Shown piece after piece: positions 12,210 through 25,100 of a DNA stretch of 64,000 nucleotides. Source of the stretch: Hippophae tibetana. Its lineage: Eukaryota; Streptophyta; Magnoliopsida; Rosales; Elaeagnaceae. Position numbers and translations under genes: made by a program. Under the pieces are notes generated by a model that searched no databases, was not told where the DNA came from, and worked only from the letters and a program-made list of their open reading frames with translations. Where the stretch lies: positions 14,883,001 to 14,947,000 of the forward strand of contig CM072807.1 in the NCBI GenBank assembly GCA_037013495.1, given 5' to 3'. The first letter of the stretch is position 1. Each line of letters opens with the position of its first letter.

Positions 12210-12740
12210 TTAAATTTATACATAAATTTTTAGTACCATTATTTAGTCTTTAAGAAGTATTTATTATCCTTATTTAAAATATATATTTTTAAGTTATTTA
12301 TTTGTGAAAAATATATTAGAAAATAAAAAAAATATTTTTTTATTTATTTTTTTGTTAAATATAATAAAATTATGATACATGCATGTTTATATTTTTTGAT
12401 CAAATCTAATGATAAAATTTTTAACTAAAAATATTCAAATATTTAACAAATTCTTTCAATCAAACTTAAATAAAATTATATTATCCAATGTATGATTTTT
12501 AATATTAAATAATAAAAAATTTGATTGTTTGAAAGAAAACAATTCTTAAATTTGAGTAATTTTTAATTAATTTTTTTTTACATATATACATATCAAATAA
12601 TATAAACATATAGTATCATATGTACTATTTTATTATATTTAAAAAAATTGAATGAAAAATTAAATTTCTTTAATGACACTTTTTTCATAAACAAATAAAC
12701 TTTCTAACACATTTTTAAACTATAACAATAATATCACATT
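12210..12740. repeat. Inverted-repeat (fold-back) element, copy A
   Basis: The outer arms contain a loosely inverted phrase (ttatttgtgaaaaatatatta on the left, an inverted counterpart near 12675-12720). The left half matches copy B at 13430-13560. It is diverged and non-coding. Confidence 0.4.
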
Positions 12741-12775
12741 TGGCTTTTAGAAAGAGGCAATTATGACTCTTCATT

Positions 12776-13370
12776 AGGGGTGTGCATCAGATCGGAATTG
12801 TTGATTTTATACTTATACGATCGGATTGAAACATCTTAATCTACAACCGATCTGATCACCTTTCAAATCTGATGCAATTTGATCCGTAATCTATTCGGAT
12901 TAGATCGGTTGAATCTGATCTGTAATCTATTCGGATTAAATCGATTGAATCTGATCAATCTGTAACCTATTCGAATTGGATCGTTGAATCCGATCAATCC
13001 GACCAATAAACTTAATTAACTCTATTTTTTATTTTTGAATAAAAAACTTAAATTCACACATAATATAAACTTATTTAAGCTAAAAAAAACCTCAAAATAT
13101 GACTAATATAGAAATAACCAATGAAAATATGACTAATATAGAAATAACAAATAAAAATATGACTAATATATAAAATATAAATATATATATTTAAGTATTT
13201 TCGGTCAGATCAAATGATACATAGTAAAATCCATCATTCGATCCGAACTTAATGGATTGAAAAAAAATTCATTTGATCCGAACCAATAATCGGATCAAAA
13301 CTGTTAAAAAATTAACATATCAGATTAGATTAATCGGATTAGTCTGATGATCGAAGTTTTTACACACCCC
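12776..13370. mobile_element. MITE-like element with GGGGTGT ends and ATCGGAT-rich core
   Basis: It begins AGGGGTGTGC and ends CACACCCC. Flanks ACTCTTCATT and ACTCTTCACC agree at 8 of 10 bases, as expected for a target duplication of Mutator-like or hAT-like size. The interior is made of imperfect repeats of GATCGGATT and GAATCTGATC phrases. It is non-coding. Confidence 0.65.
13094..13183. repeat. Three-copy 30-bp tandem repeat
   Basis: The phrase aaaatatgactaatata starts at 13094, 13124 and 13154. It lies within the GGGGTGT element. Confidence 0.85.
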
Positions 13371-13384
13371 ACTCTTCACCCTAT

Positions 13385-13900
13385 TATTATTGATGAAAAA
13401 AGTGTTGTACAAGTCCATTTGTTTATATCTCATTTAGTTCCTTTATTCAAGAATATGTTTTTAAGTCATTTTATTTGGGAAAAATATATTAGAAAAGGAA
13501 ATAAATTAATTTTTTTATCTAATTTTTCGTTAAATATAACGTAATAACACATGTAATAAATGTGTCTATTATTTTTTTAACAAATTATTTTGATTAAATT
13601 TAAAAAAAAATGGCTAAATGTTCTTTGTGTTAAGATAATGAAAATTTTCTTAAAATTTGAAAAACAAAATCTAAAAAACCAAGTAATATTTTTAATATAT
13701 ATTTATCAAAAAAATATAAATATGCATGTAATACATGAGTTGTTATTTTATATATTTAACGAAAAATTAAAAAAATTAACTTTGTCCTTACCTAACATAT
13801 TTTCCCCAAAAATATGAGAATTAAATGATATTTTTTTCATAAATAAAAAGATTTAAAAACATCTTTTAAAACAAATTAAGTAAAAATAAATAAAATACTA
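13385..13900. repeat. Inverted-repeat (fold-back) element, copy B
   Basis: Arms of about 130 bp at roughly 13435-13570 and 13715-13860 are inverted copies. TTTTTCGTTAAATATA on the left faces TATATTTAACGAAAAA on the right. Short open frames inside are chance products of this repeat. It belongs with copy A; together they bracket the GGGGTGT element. Confidence 0.6.
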
Positions 13901-13924
13901 AATATCACGTTTAAGTATACATAT

Positions 13925-14589
13925 TGTTACATCCCGTTCAAATTGTCCCTTGAAATTCAAATAAATGGTGGTTGCTTAAAGGATCTAGACTTTTCTACAT
14001 GAGAAAGTTTTAGAGTGACCTAGAGATGTCTAGAATGAGCTAGAATTGGATGGACTCAACTCAAGCCTTAGAGACTCTATAATGTTCTAGAGCACGCTAG
14101 AAGGTGTTGGAATATTCTAGAACGTGTTGGATTGTTCATGAAGGATGTGGAAGTCTCTAGAAGCTTACAAAACATCCTAGAACTAGCATGAAAGAACTAG
14201 ACACTCCTAGAAGACTCTAGAATTGGCTAGAAGGTCCTAGAACCTTGTGGCATATTGTAGATGAAACTAGAAAACTCTTGTACATTTTAGACTTAGAATG
14301 ATCTAGAAATTTGTGACATAGCCTTAAGCTTGGAGCCACACTATAAATAAACTCATTGGTCTTCATTTGTATTCATCATTGGGAAATTGTAAGATAATCT
14401 CTCTCTAGAGCAATACAAGGCATTCTTTACAAACTCTATCTCTAGTTCTTGCTTTGCTCTTGAATCTTCTCAATCTCTAAGTTTCTTGCTAATCTCTTTG
14501 GAGAGTTTCGTTCGAGTGAAAGGCAGACTTAGTGCAAGAGACTGTGCTAAGTGTCACACGATCGTTATTTGAAATTTAAGGTCGTGACA
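13925..14589 (+). repeat. 5' LTR of the chromovirus
   Basis: Runs TGTTACATCC to GTCGTGACA. A TATA box (TATAAATA) sits at 14342-14349. About 230 bases upstream, at 14110-14122, is GAATATTCTAGAA, a perfect three-unit heat-shock-element pattern (GAAnnTTCnnGAA). CTAGAA phrases recur many times between 13985 and 14310. Confidence 0.9.
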
Positions 14590-14634
14590 GTTGGTATTAG
14601 AGCTTTAGGTTGAAGCATTACTATCCTTGGCATA

Positions 14635-17600
14635 ATGAAGAACATTGCCCCAGCTACACCAAATGTGGACGTTCCACCAATGGAACTTGGGCATGAGGAA
14701 GTTTGGAAACCACCAAAGGAATCTCAAGCCAAGTCGAAAGACATGCTTTCTAGCTTAGAAGCACGTGTTGGAAGTACGATAGACAACTTAGGGGAGCTGT
14801 TCGACCGGGTGGACAACTTGGAGGAACGTTGCAACGGCTTGGAGGCCGAGGATGTGGAGATCCACACAGTAGTCAAGATGTCCCTCAACGGGCTAGATGA
14901 CAGGTTAAGGCAAGAGATTGATAGGTTAAAGGCCGAACTTGCCAAGGTAAGGGATCTTGTCCAAAGAGAAGTTGCTAATGTGTTACTTAGAATGGAGGAT
15001 ATGGGAAGTGACCTAGCTCTTTGTAAGTGGGCTATGGCCGCAGGAACTAGCACAACCACCATCATCAAGGCCAAGAAGGTGGATATTCCCAAGCCAAAGA
15101 CCTTCAATGGTGCTAGGAATGCTAGGGAAGTTGAGAACTTCCTATGAAGGCTTGAACAATATTTTGAGGCTACTAGCATAACGGACCATGCCAGCAAGAT
15201 CCGAACTGCTGCCATGTACTTGTCTGACACTACTATGATTTGGTAGAGACGGAGGCATGGTGATGTACAACAAGGGGTTTGCACAATTGATACCTTTGAT
15301 GACTTCAAGAGGGAATTCAAAGGCCAATTCTTTCCCGTAAATACTGAAGAGGAGACAAGGAGCCGATTGCGATGATTAAAGCAAACAAGTAGCATAAGGG
15401 ACTATGTGAAGGAGTTCACAACCTTGCTGCTAGAAGTCCCTGACACTTTTGACAAGGACACTTTATTCTTGTTCATGGATGGTCTCCAATCATAGGCTAA
15501 TTTGAAACTCAAGCGATGTGGTGTCCAAGACTTATCTTCGGCCATTGCGGTTGCTGAGAACTTTATTGACTACTCCACAAACAAACATAGCTCAAAGCCC
15601 ACATACAGAAAGTTTGGTGGAGGAAAGAATGGGGGAAGTCATGCTAAAATTCAGGGTCCCAAAAATCACAAAGAAGGCTCATCATTCAAACCACGAGATA
15701 AGGGGAAGGAAAAAGGAGGATTGTAGTGCCTCGAAGCCCCGTGTGATGTGCTTCATATGCGAAGGACCACATTGGACACGTGAATGTCCGAAAAAGAAGG
15801 TCTTAAGTGCCTTAGTTGCCTCCACGCATGACCAAGATGGAGGTGAGGCGGACGAAGGTGCAAAAATGGGTTCTTTGTGCCTACTTGGTGCATTACATAG
15901 TGCCCCAAAGACCCCCAAGGGCTTGATGTTCATAAATGCAACCATCAACGGGAAGGTCGCCAAAGCTTTGGTTGACACAGGTGCATCTCATAACTTTGTT
16001 TCAGTAGAGGAAGCAATGGAAGAGGATCTCTCAAAGTGGTTAACTCATTAGTACTACCTCTGCAAGGAGTTACTCGTGGAGTTAAGATCAGTCTTGGTGC
16101 TTGGACTGGCCAAGTAGACTTATCAGTGACGCCTATGGATGACTTCTTGATAGTATTCGGCATGGAGTTCTTGGACCAGGTTAGAGTTTTCCTTGTGCCA
16201 TGCTCAAACTCTATGTGCATCATGGATGGAACAAAGGCTTGTGTGGTACCGACGGAGAGGACTACTAGACCTACTACCCAAGCTCTCTCAGCACTTCCAT
16301 TCAACAAGGGATTGAAGAGGGACGAAGAGAGTTACTTGGCCATCTTAAAGGAGTATGACGATGAGAAGGCGTCACCAAAGCCAAGCTTGCCGATGGAAGT
16401 GCAAGTTGTCTTAGATAAGTTCCATGATGTGATGCCTGAGGCATTGCCCAAACGGTTACCTCCAAGGAGGGAGGTGGACCATGAAATTGAGTTGGAACCC
16501 GACACCAGGCCACCAGTAATGAGCCCTTATTGAATGGAAAACTCAGAGTTGGCAGAATTGCGAAAGCAACTAGATGAATTGCTGGATGCTGGCTTTATAA
16601 GGCCCTCCAAAGCCTCATTTTGTGCCTCGGTGCTCTTTTAGAAGAAGAAGGATGGCTCGTTACAGATGTGCATCGACTATCGGGCTTTAAATAATATCAC
16701 AGTAAATAACAAGTATCATGTCCCACTCATTGTTGATTTGTTCGATCAATTAGGGAATGCCAGATACTTTACAAAATTGGACTTATGGTCGGGATATTAC
16801 CAGGTACGCATAGCCAAAAGGGGATGAGCCCAAGACTACATGTATGACCAGATACGATGCATATGAGTTCCTTGTCATGCCATTTGGTCTCACTAATGCA
16901 CCTGCCACCTTCTGCACCCTCATGAACAAGATTTTCCATCCCTACATCGATCAGTTCGTGGTAGTATATCTTAATGACATTGTGATATATAACCGGACTT
17001 TGGAAGAACATCTAGAGCACTTGAAAAAGGTGTTTAAGGTCCCAAGGGAAGATGAGCTATATGTCAAGAAGGAGAAATGTTCCTTTGCCCAAGATGAGGT
17101 GATGTTCTTGGGGCATAGGATAAAGGATGGGAAACTTATGATGGATGGAACCAAGGTGAAAGCCATCCAAGAATGGGAACCTCTTGCCAAGGTTCCCGAG
17201 TTAAGGTCTTTCCTTGGACTTGTAAACTACTACAGAATGTTTATCACGTCCTACTCAACAAGAGCAACCCCACTGACTGACCTGCTAAAAAAGAAAAAGT
17301 CTTGGGAATGGACAAGGGAATGCCAAGCCTTATTCGAAGACTTGAAGAAGGCCATCAGTGGAGAACCGATGCTTTGCTTACCAGACCCCTCCAAGATGTA
17401 CGAGTTGCATACCGATGTTTCATACTTTGCCATTGGTGGAGTGTTGATGCAGGAAGGGCGTCTGATAGCTTATGAGAGTCACAAGCTTAATGACACTGGA
17501 CGTCGCTACACGGTGCAAGAAAAGGAAATGGCAGCTATCATTCATTGCATAAAGGTTTGGCGACACTACTTGTTGGGTTCTCACTTTGTTATCATGATGG

Positions 17601-19188
17601 ACAATGCAGCGACTAACTACTTCCAGAATCAAAAGAAGTTGAGTCCCAAGCAAGCTCGATGGCAAGACTTCTTGGCAGAGTTTGACTACAGGTTAGAGTA
17701 CAAGCCCGGTAAGGCTAACATAGTGGCTGATGCTCTAAGTCAAAATGCGAAGTTAGCAGCCTTGAGTAGACCAAGCAATCCTTTGCTGGAAAGAATCAAA
17801 GAAGGGTTAGAGTGTGATGTCCTGGCTCAAAACCTCCTTGTCATTATTAAGGAAGGAAAGACAAGGCAATTTTGGTTGAGTGACGAACTACTCTATGCCA
17901 AGCAGAATCGCATCTTTGTGTCGAAGTGGGACAACTTGAGGAAGAAGCTGATCAAGGAGTGCCACGATTCACTATGGGTTGGACACCCAAGAATGAGACG
18001 CACCCTTGCCTTAATCAAGTCAATTTACTAATGGCCTCAACTACGAGATGTTGTTGAAGCCTATGTAAGGACTTGTCTTGTATGCCAACAGGACAAGATA
18101 AAGCAGCATGCACCCGAAGGTTTGCTAAAGACGCTACCTATTCCAAAGAGACCATTGGAAAGTGTCTCAATGGATTTTATAACTTGCTTGCCAAAATCAG
18201 AAGGCTTTGGCAACATCATTGTAATCATCAACCACTTCAACAAGTATGCAACATTCATACCTGCCTCAACATATTTCACTACGGATGAGACGTCACGGTT
18301 GTTTCTCAAGCACGTCGTGAAGCATTGGGGAATTCCATCCAATATCGTGAGTGATCGAGACCCATGATTTACTGGGAAGTTTTGGAAGAAATTGTTCAAA
18401 TTGTTGGGATCAGACTTGAACTTCTCCATAAGCTTTCATCCACAAAGCGATGAACAAACGAAACGTGTCAACGCATTGCTGGAGCTTTATCTCAGGCACT
18501 TTGTTAGTGCCAACCAACATGATTGGGCTAAGTTGTTAGATGTAGCCCAATTTTCTTATAACCTGCAGAGAAGTGAGTCCATAATGAAGAGTCCCTCCGA
18601 GATCATCATGGGACAACAACCCATGACCCCCCATGCTTTGGCTATAAGCTATGAAGGGAAGAATCATGCTGCTTTTAAATTTGCCAAGACATGGCATGAG
18701 CAAGCTGAGTTAGCCCGAGCTTATTTAAACAAGGCATTTAAAAAGATGAAAAAGTGGGCTGACAAGAAAAGGATGATGGTTGAATTTTAAGAAGGAGATT
18801 TGGTCCTTGTCAAACTATTGCCCCAATAGTTCAAGTCCTTGCGAAAGGTTCACAAGGGGTTGTTGAGGAAGTATGAAGGCCATTTCCAGTCCTCAAACGG
18901 GTCGGTAAAGTGTCCTACAAACTACAACTCCCTTTGAAGCGTAAAATCTATCATGTCTTTCATGTAAGCATGCTGAAGCCTTATCATGGAGACGAGGACG
19001 ACATAAGTCGGGGAGAATCAAAAAGGGCACCCACCGCAGTAGTAATCTCCTTTGACAGAGAGGTGGACTCTATCTTGGCAGATCGCCTAAATCGGAGAAA
19101 GGGAGTACCAAGTTATCGAGAATACTTGATGAAATGGAAGAATGCCCCGGACATAAAGGCAAGCTGGGAACCTGAAGACTCTTTGTAG
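14635..19188 (+). pseudogene. Broken gag-pol region of the chromovirus
   Basis: In order: a coiled-coil gag segment (about 14635-15150), gag core, a CCHC zinc knuckle (about 15749-15790), an aspartic protease with an LVDTGAS core (about 15965), reverse transcriptase (about 16600-17120), RNase H (about 17390-17660), integrase zinc-binding and catalytic parts (about 17930-18620), and a C-terminal chromodomain (about 19060-19188). The chromodomain shows the YLMKWKN and SWEPEDSL phrases. Chromodomains of such elements are known to steer integration to particular chromatin. The reading is interrupted several times. Confidence 0.9.
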
Positions 19189-19262
19189 CAATTCAAAGAT
19201 TACCTAGAGAGGTTCAAGCTTGAAGGTGCGACGAGGGCATCACGAACTTGAGTAAGGGAGGG

Positions 19263-19925
19263 TGTTATGTCCCGCTCAAATTGTGCCTTAAAATCCAAAT
19301 AAATGGTGGTTGCATAAAAGATCTAGACTCTTCTACATGAGAAAGTTCTAAAGTGGCCTAGAGATGTCTAGAATGAGCTAGAGTTGGATGGACTCAACTC
19401 AAGCCTTGAAGACTTTAGAATGTTCTAGAGCATGCTGGAAGGTGCTGGAATATTCTAGAACATGCCGGATGGTTCATAAAGAATGTGAAAGTCTCTAAAA
19501 GCTTACGAAACATCCTAGAACTAGCATGAATGAACTAGACACTCCTAGAAAATTCTAGAATTGGCTAGAAGATCCTAGAATCTTGTGACATATTGTAGAT
19601 AAAACTAGAACACTCTTGTACATTCTAGACTTAGAATGATCTAAAAAGTTATGATATAGCCTTAATCTTGGAGTCACACTATAAATAGACCTATTGATCT
19701 TCATTTGTATTCATCCTTAGAAATTATAAGATAATCTCTCTCTAGGACAATACAAAACATTCTTTATAAACTCTATCTCTAGTTCTTGCTTTACTCTTGA
19801 ATCCTCTCAATCTCTAAGTTTCTTCTAATCTCTTTGGAGAGTTTCGTTCGGATGAAAGACATACTTATTACAACAAACAGTGCTAAGTACCGCACGATCG
19901 CTATTTAAAATTTAAGATCGTGACA
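19263..19925 (+). repeat. 3' LTR of the chromovirus
   Basis: Runs TGTTATGTCC to ATCGTGACA, with TATAAATA at 19680-19687. The perfect heat-shock-like triplet GAATATTCTAGAA is conserved at 19448-19460, and a second (GAAAATTCTAGAA) is present at 19548-19560. Confidence 0.9.
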
Positions 19926-20919
19926 ATATGTACACTTCACCCTATTATTAATAGTACACGGATTTGTTCCATATCATTTTTTCTCTTTTAACTACTTACG
20001 TTTTATGTTATTATCTAATTAATTGTAAATATATTTAAAATATTTGCTTAATTATAATTATGCCTAAACATAAAGATAACAATAAAAACATTCAATTTGC
20101 AATATATACATAAAGTATGAATAACGATAAAAATAGTACTAAAATTCAATATATTTTATTATTACTCATATTATTTGCATAATTGTAATAAAATAAATAT
20201 TTTAGACATATTTACAACTAATCTCCTACATTGTAAACATAAAACGTAATTAAATCTCAATTTTTTACTAAAAACCTTAGTTAAAACTATCATTTTTTGT
20301 ATTAATATTAAAAGAAGCTAATTTTATTTCACTTTAATAATTCTTTAATAATTCATTACTGTAACCATCCAAATTACATTTAATTCATATATAACCCAAA
20401 ATAGTAAAAAAAAAATGAACCACTTATTTATATAGCTTTACTTTTAACACAGCTTAAAAAAAATCTGTTTACATTCGAAAAAATATATATAGCAAACAAC
20501 ATATATTTTTTACTCCAAAAATCAACTCTACCACCCAATACGTGCAAATTAAAAATACAAATATATCTCACTTAGAGTAACATATAACATTGGTATGTCA
20601 AAGTAATAGCCAAATTTAAATAATTAATCCAAATTAAACTTCATTTAAAAAATAACTAAATGACATACATCGCACCTTTTAAAAATGTATGAACAAAACT
20701 GCACATTTTTAATAATTGACCCATGGTCCATGGAACTCTTTTCTTGCCTGCAATAATATATAATACTAAAGAAAAACACAACGGTTATTGGACCTTAGAC
20801 CAAAGCAATACTGCAAATTTGACTGACCATGATACCATCCAAAAAAAATGTTGAGTGATTATATTGTTACAATACTGCAAGAAAAAGAAAGTTACTACTA
20901 GTTCTCAACTTTCAAAACT
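19926..20919. other. AT-rich intergenic DNA
   Basis: No coding or RNA feature is supported between the chromovirus and the 3' end of the DENN gene. Confidence 0.45.
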
Positions 20920-20925
20920 TTTATT
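20920..20925 (-). terminator. Candidate poly(A) signal of the DENN gene
   Basis: AATAAA on the minus strand about 230 bases after the stop codon at 21157-21159. The spacing is typical; alternatives exist. Confidence 0.45.
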
Positions 20926-21156
20926 CTGTATATTCTAAAGTCAATTTTTGATTATAGAGTTCGCCCTTCTTCATTAGTTACATATGTACAGTTAACTGGT
21001 AAGAGGGAACCGAAGTAAACATGTTACAAGAAAAAAGAAGGGAAATTTTAACTTACATGTCCTCCTCTATAATTTAATTTACTGATGACTGAAATTAAGT
21101 TCATGTCTACAAACCTATAACAGGATAATGGAACTCCACCGTTAATGGAGCTTATT

Positions 21157-22183
21157 CTATTCCTTCTGGAAGAAAGAGAGAACAAGATCCGTATGAACAG
21201 AAAACAGTTGTGTGTCTATGAAATTCTGCAATGCACAAAGGAGAAGTGGCCTATCATCAGTATACAAATATTTGAAATCAAAATCAGCCGCTTCCAGAGA
21301 GGATAGGGACAGAAATGTGTGCCTTTCTTTTTAAATTGCTTAAATTCATAACTCATATATAGCAAGAATTTGCAAAGTTCATATTGCAACATTTAATGGC
21401 AAGGAAATAGGAATACAAAAAAAACTATAGCTATAATCTCTCACACAAAGTGTAGAGTAGGCAAAACAAATGAAAGAAAATTATGTCACAACGCACCTTC
21501 ATAAATGGTCGGTCATGACTATGATATGAGTCGATGAAACTCTCCTTTAAAAGTAACGAGACCTGAGAGAAGAAAAAAGGTATTAAAATCTAATGCAGCA
21601 TATCCAGGTCCTCATTGTATGTCAATCTCAACGGTGTATTTATGCTTGCTAGATACATCAACATCTTTATCAACTAAATCATCAGTTCTCTATCTTCACT
21701 TTTATAAACACAAAGAGGTTGAATGTAATAAAGCAGCATCAACATTTAAGCATCCATTTCCGGGAACACACCAAAGTATTTAGTTCATTCTATTGAGCGG
21801 ATTAATTTTCTTTGATAACGACGTTATCACATCATAGCACATCATCAGCAACTGCGAGAATATTGTATACATATGTAGTTATGTCCATACATATGCATAT
21901 ATCCATGCATGATCCACATATATATATATATATAGCTAGATGCCTGGCTGCTTACTTTGCGCAACATATTGCAGTTGCAGTACGATACGTTGGGAAAAAT
22001 AAGCTACCCTACATCTGGCAGGAGATCAGTGTATGTCATGAAATTATTTCATACAGATGTGGAAAACTAACCAACCTTATCATGATTAGACTGTACATTT
22101 GTAATTGTGTGTGAACGGAGATTAGAACAAAGAGAATCCAAGTAAGATCTCAACACTGCAACGAAACCCTTGGAAGCTTCAAC
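21157..22183 (-). CDS. Last three DENN exons (dDENN part), stranded beyond the giant intron
   Basis: Exon 16 (22183-22076) encodes 36 residues starting [18 protein letters not shown] and ends AAG|GTTGGT. Exon 17 (21562-21497) encodes [13 protein letters not shown] plus nine residues and ends AAG|GTGCGT. Exon 18 (21225-21157) encodes [18 protein letters not shown] then FQKE and TAG. All three are phase 0 and follow directly from the protein end of exon 15. The hydrophobic helices and the TQLF phrase are what a dDENN module ends with. The open stretch on the plus strand in the intron at 21812-22114 is chance. Confidence 0.9.
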
Positions 22184-25100
22184 CTGCACACAAGTAAGCA
22201 ACATGGTAAGAACAATACCAGAGAACCTTAGCAGATACTGCAGTCTGGCACCAAACTACAAGTAACAATCTCAAATAAAGTAAGTAGAATATTAAGGGAT
22301 TAAAGCTAAAAGTGTTTTCTTTTTTTTGGGGTTGGTATTCAGACATATTTTGTACATCAAATGGTTACAGAAAAACTACTTAGAAAATCTCATAATTATG
22401 AATGAAAATATTAAAAAAAAAAAAACTCCTAATAAGGTAAGAATTCTTCTAATAAAGTACAAAATCTTCTAATTAATATACAATCAAATCAAATACATTT
22501 CCATTTGAGATTTTACACTTCCCCCCTCAAGTTGTATCATGAATATTAATTATATCTAAATTGCGAATGAAATCATTAAAATTTGACGTAGAAAACCCTT
22601 TAGTGAAGATATCCACGGTTAGCTCTTTTATTGGAACATAAGTCATGCAAATAGTCTCATCTTCAATTTTTTCTCTGATGAAGTGTTTGTCCACTTTTAC
22701 ACGTTTAGTTCTGTCGTGTTGTACTTAAGGGAAATACTAATGGTTGTCTTGTTATCGCTGACAATATTTGCTAAACCACCACACATAAAAGGGTGATGAG
22801 ATTTTTCTATTTATAACCATTTACAAAATAAAGAAAATTATTACAAATCAAATAATATCAAACGGAAATGGAAAGAAGGAATAAAAGGATACAAAAGTAC
22901 GCCTATAATCAAGGATCAAATATGATACATATGGTAAACCGTAATGGAAGGCTACGTATCCTCAACACCCTCCCGCAAGTTGAGCGTTGGATTGGAACGA
23001 ACGTGAAGCTTGGATCGGAAAAATTCAAAGAGAGGTCGAGAAACACTTTTGGTGAAGATGTCAGCAACCTGGAGGTGGGAGGGAACATATTGGGTGCGAA
23101 GTTTGCCAGCAACAATGAGTTCCCTAAGGAAATGATAATCTAATTCAACATGCTTGACCCGCTTGTGGGAAATGGGATTGGAGCTTAAAAAGATAGGACT
23201 TTTGTTGTCACATAAGAGCAGGGGCTGCTGTGGAATGGGGACCTTGAGGTCATGCAGAAGATGCGTAAGCCAATGAAGTTCAGCAGTAGTCATGGCAAGG
23301 GCATGATACTCAAATTCACAGCTGGAGCGTGAGACAGTAGGTTGCTTCTTTGCACTCTAAGAAACTAGATTGTTACCAAGATAAATAGAGTAGTCGGATG
23401 TGGAACGATGAGTATCGGGACAGCCAGCCCAATCAGCATCTGAATAAGCTATTAGTGCACCAGGAACAGTGGATGGACGAAAGGTAAGGCCAAAGTAGAG
23501 TGTGCCCTTAACATAGCAAAGAATACACTTGATAACAAGAAAATGATCTGCAGTAGGGCGTGCAGAAATTGGTTGACAGAGTTGACAGCATGGGCAATAT
23601 CTGGACGCATAATGGTCAAGTACTGAAGTGCGCCAACAAGAGATCGATAGAGAGTAGGATCAGAGAAAAAAGAACCATCAGCAGTCAAGTGTTGGGAAAC
23701 AACCATCGGGGTGTAAACAGGTTTGCTGTCGAGAAACTGAGCACGAGTAAGAATATCTCGAACATATATTCTCGAACATATTTTGACTGATAAATAGACC
23801 ATCAGGAGTAGGCAAAGCTTCAAGACCAAGAAAGTAACTGAGGGAGCCCAAATCCTTGGTAGCAAACCCAGAGTAAAGCTATCAAGAAGAGATGGGTTGT
23901 TGCCAGTAACAATGATGTCATCAACATAAAGAAACAAGTAAATAAGAATAGACTGCTGATGAAAAACAAAAAGAGAGGTGTCAACGCGGCTGCAAGAAAA
24001 ACCAAGTGTGAGAAGAAAGGAGTTGAAACGCTAAAACCAGGCACGAGGAGCTTGCTTTAAGCCATATAAGGCTTTCTTTAACAAACAAACATGAGTGGGA
24101 AAGCGAGGATCAATATACCCAGGAGGTTGTTCCATGTAAACATGTTCAGTAAGGGTGTCATTTAGGAAAGCATTCTTGACATCAAGTTGCCGAAGAGGCC
24201 ATTTATTGGTGACAGCAAGAGAAAGTACAACACGGACAGTAGTAGCTTTGACAACCGATCTGAAAGTGTCAGTGTAGTCGAGACCAGGTACCTTGGTATA
24301 ACCTTTGGCAATAAGACGAGCCTTGAGATGCTCGATGGATCCATCTGGGAAATATTTAGTGCGAAACACCCATTTAGAGCCCACGATGTTAGTGTTGGCA
24401 AGGCGAGGAACCAAAATCCAAGTACCAATTTATTGTAAAGCTTCTTCATCCATGGCAACAAACCAAGTAGGATTCTTAGCAGCAGATTTGAATCCTTTTG
24501 GCTCAGTGGATGCAAGAAGAGCATAAATAAGTCCAGAAGAGCCCAAGACACCAAGATTCGCTGGATGACGAGTCTTGAAAATATCAGCTTTGGCTCGTGT
24601 GATCATAGGATGAGAGCCCAAAGAAGAAGAGGAATTAGCAACAGGCTCAATAGAAGGTGGACTGGGAGCCAAGGATGACAAAGAGGAACCTGCAAGAGAA
24701 TTATCAACCTACACAAACTCATCCACAAGGTCAGAACAAATATTACACGGAGAGGAGCTGGATCGAGGAATGTGCGGGGAAGGAGAGGTAGAGGAAATGG
24801 GGGATGGGGGATGGATCAATATGGTGAAGACGTGGTTCCAAAAAATTTGAAATATGGAGAGAGGAGAGAGGGTGGGCCTGGGAGCTAGGGACAATAGGAA
24901 AGTGAGTTTCATCAAATTAAGCGTGGCGAGTGATGTATAGCCTAATGGTGGTGGGATCAAGACAACGAAACCCTTTATGAGAGTGACTATAACCTAAGAA
25001 AATGCAAGGAATGCTGCAGGGAGAAAGTTTGTTAGGCATATAATCACACAAGCAATGATAATCACGACAACCAAAAGGATGAAAATTCTCATAATGCGGA

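Larger units (their letters stand above)
13925..19925 (+). mobile_element. Ty3/gypsy chromovirus, complete-length fossil
   Basis: Two LTRs of about 665 bp bound an interior with a tRNA-iMet-type primer site just after the 5' LTR (TGGTATTAGAGC from 14592) and a purine tract (aagggaggg) just before the 3' LTR. The coding order gag, protease, reverse transcriptase, RNase H, integrase, chromodomain identifies the Ty3/gypsy chromovirus branch. ATAT flanks both ends, though a clean 5-bp target duplication is not visible. The LTRs differ by roughly 10-12 percent by eye, mostly transitions, so insertion was probably some millions of years ago. It is broken in several places. Confidence 0.93.

Noticed and set aside
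13347-13817. Two open stretches of 65 and 75 codons
   Set aside because: They lie in the MITE end and fold-back copy B, are lysine/isoleucine-rich as AT DNA gives by chance, and have no domain.
13985-14310. CRISPR-like or satellite array of CTAGAA motifs in the gypsy LTR
   Set aside because: Spacing is irregular, there are no fixed repeats or spacers, and the host is a plant; heat-shock-type sites fit better.
14724-15395. 223-codon antisense open frame
   Set aside because: Antisense to the chromovirus gag; its length follows from the gag codon composition.
21812-22114. 100-codon open stretch on the plus strand
   Set aside because: It lies in a DENN intron and overlaps exon 16 antisense. 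Its content is microsatellite-like and no domain or start context supports it.
22868-23143. Plus-strand open frame at the left end of copia element 2
   Set aside because: It spans the LTR and the RNase H end in antisense.
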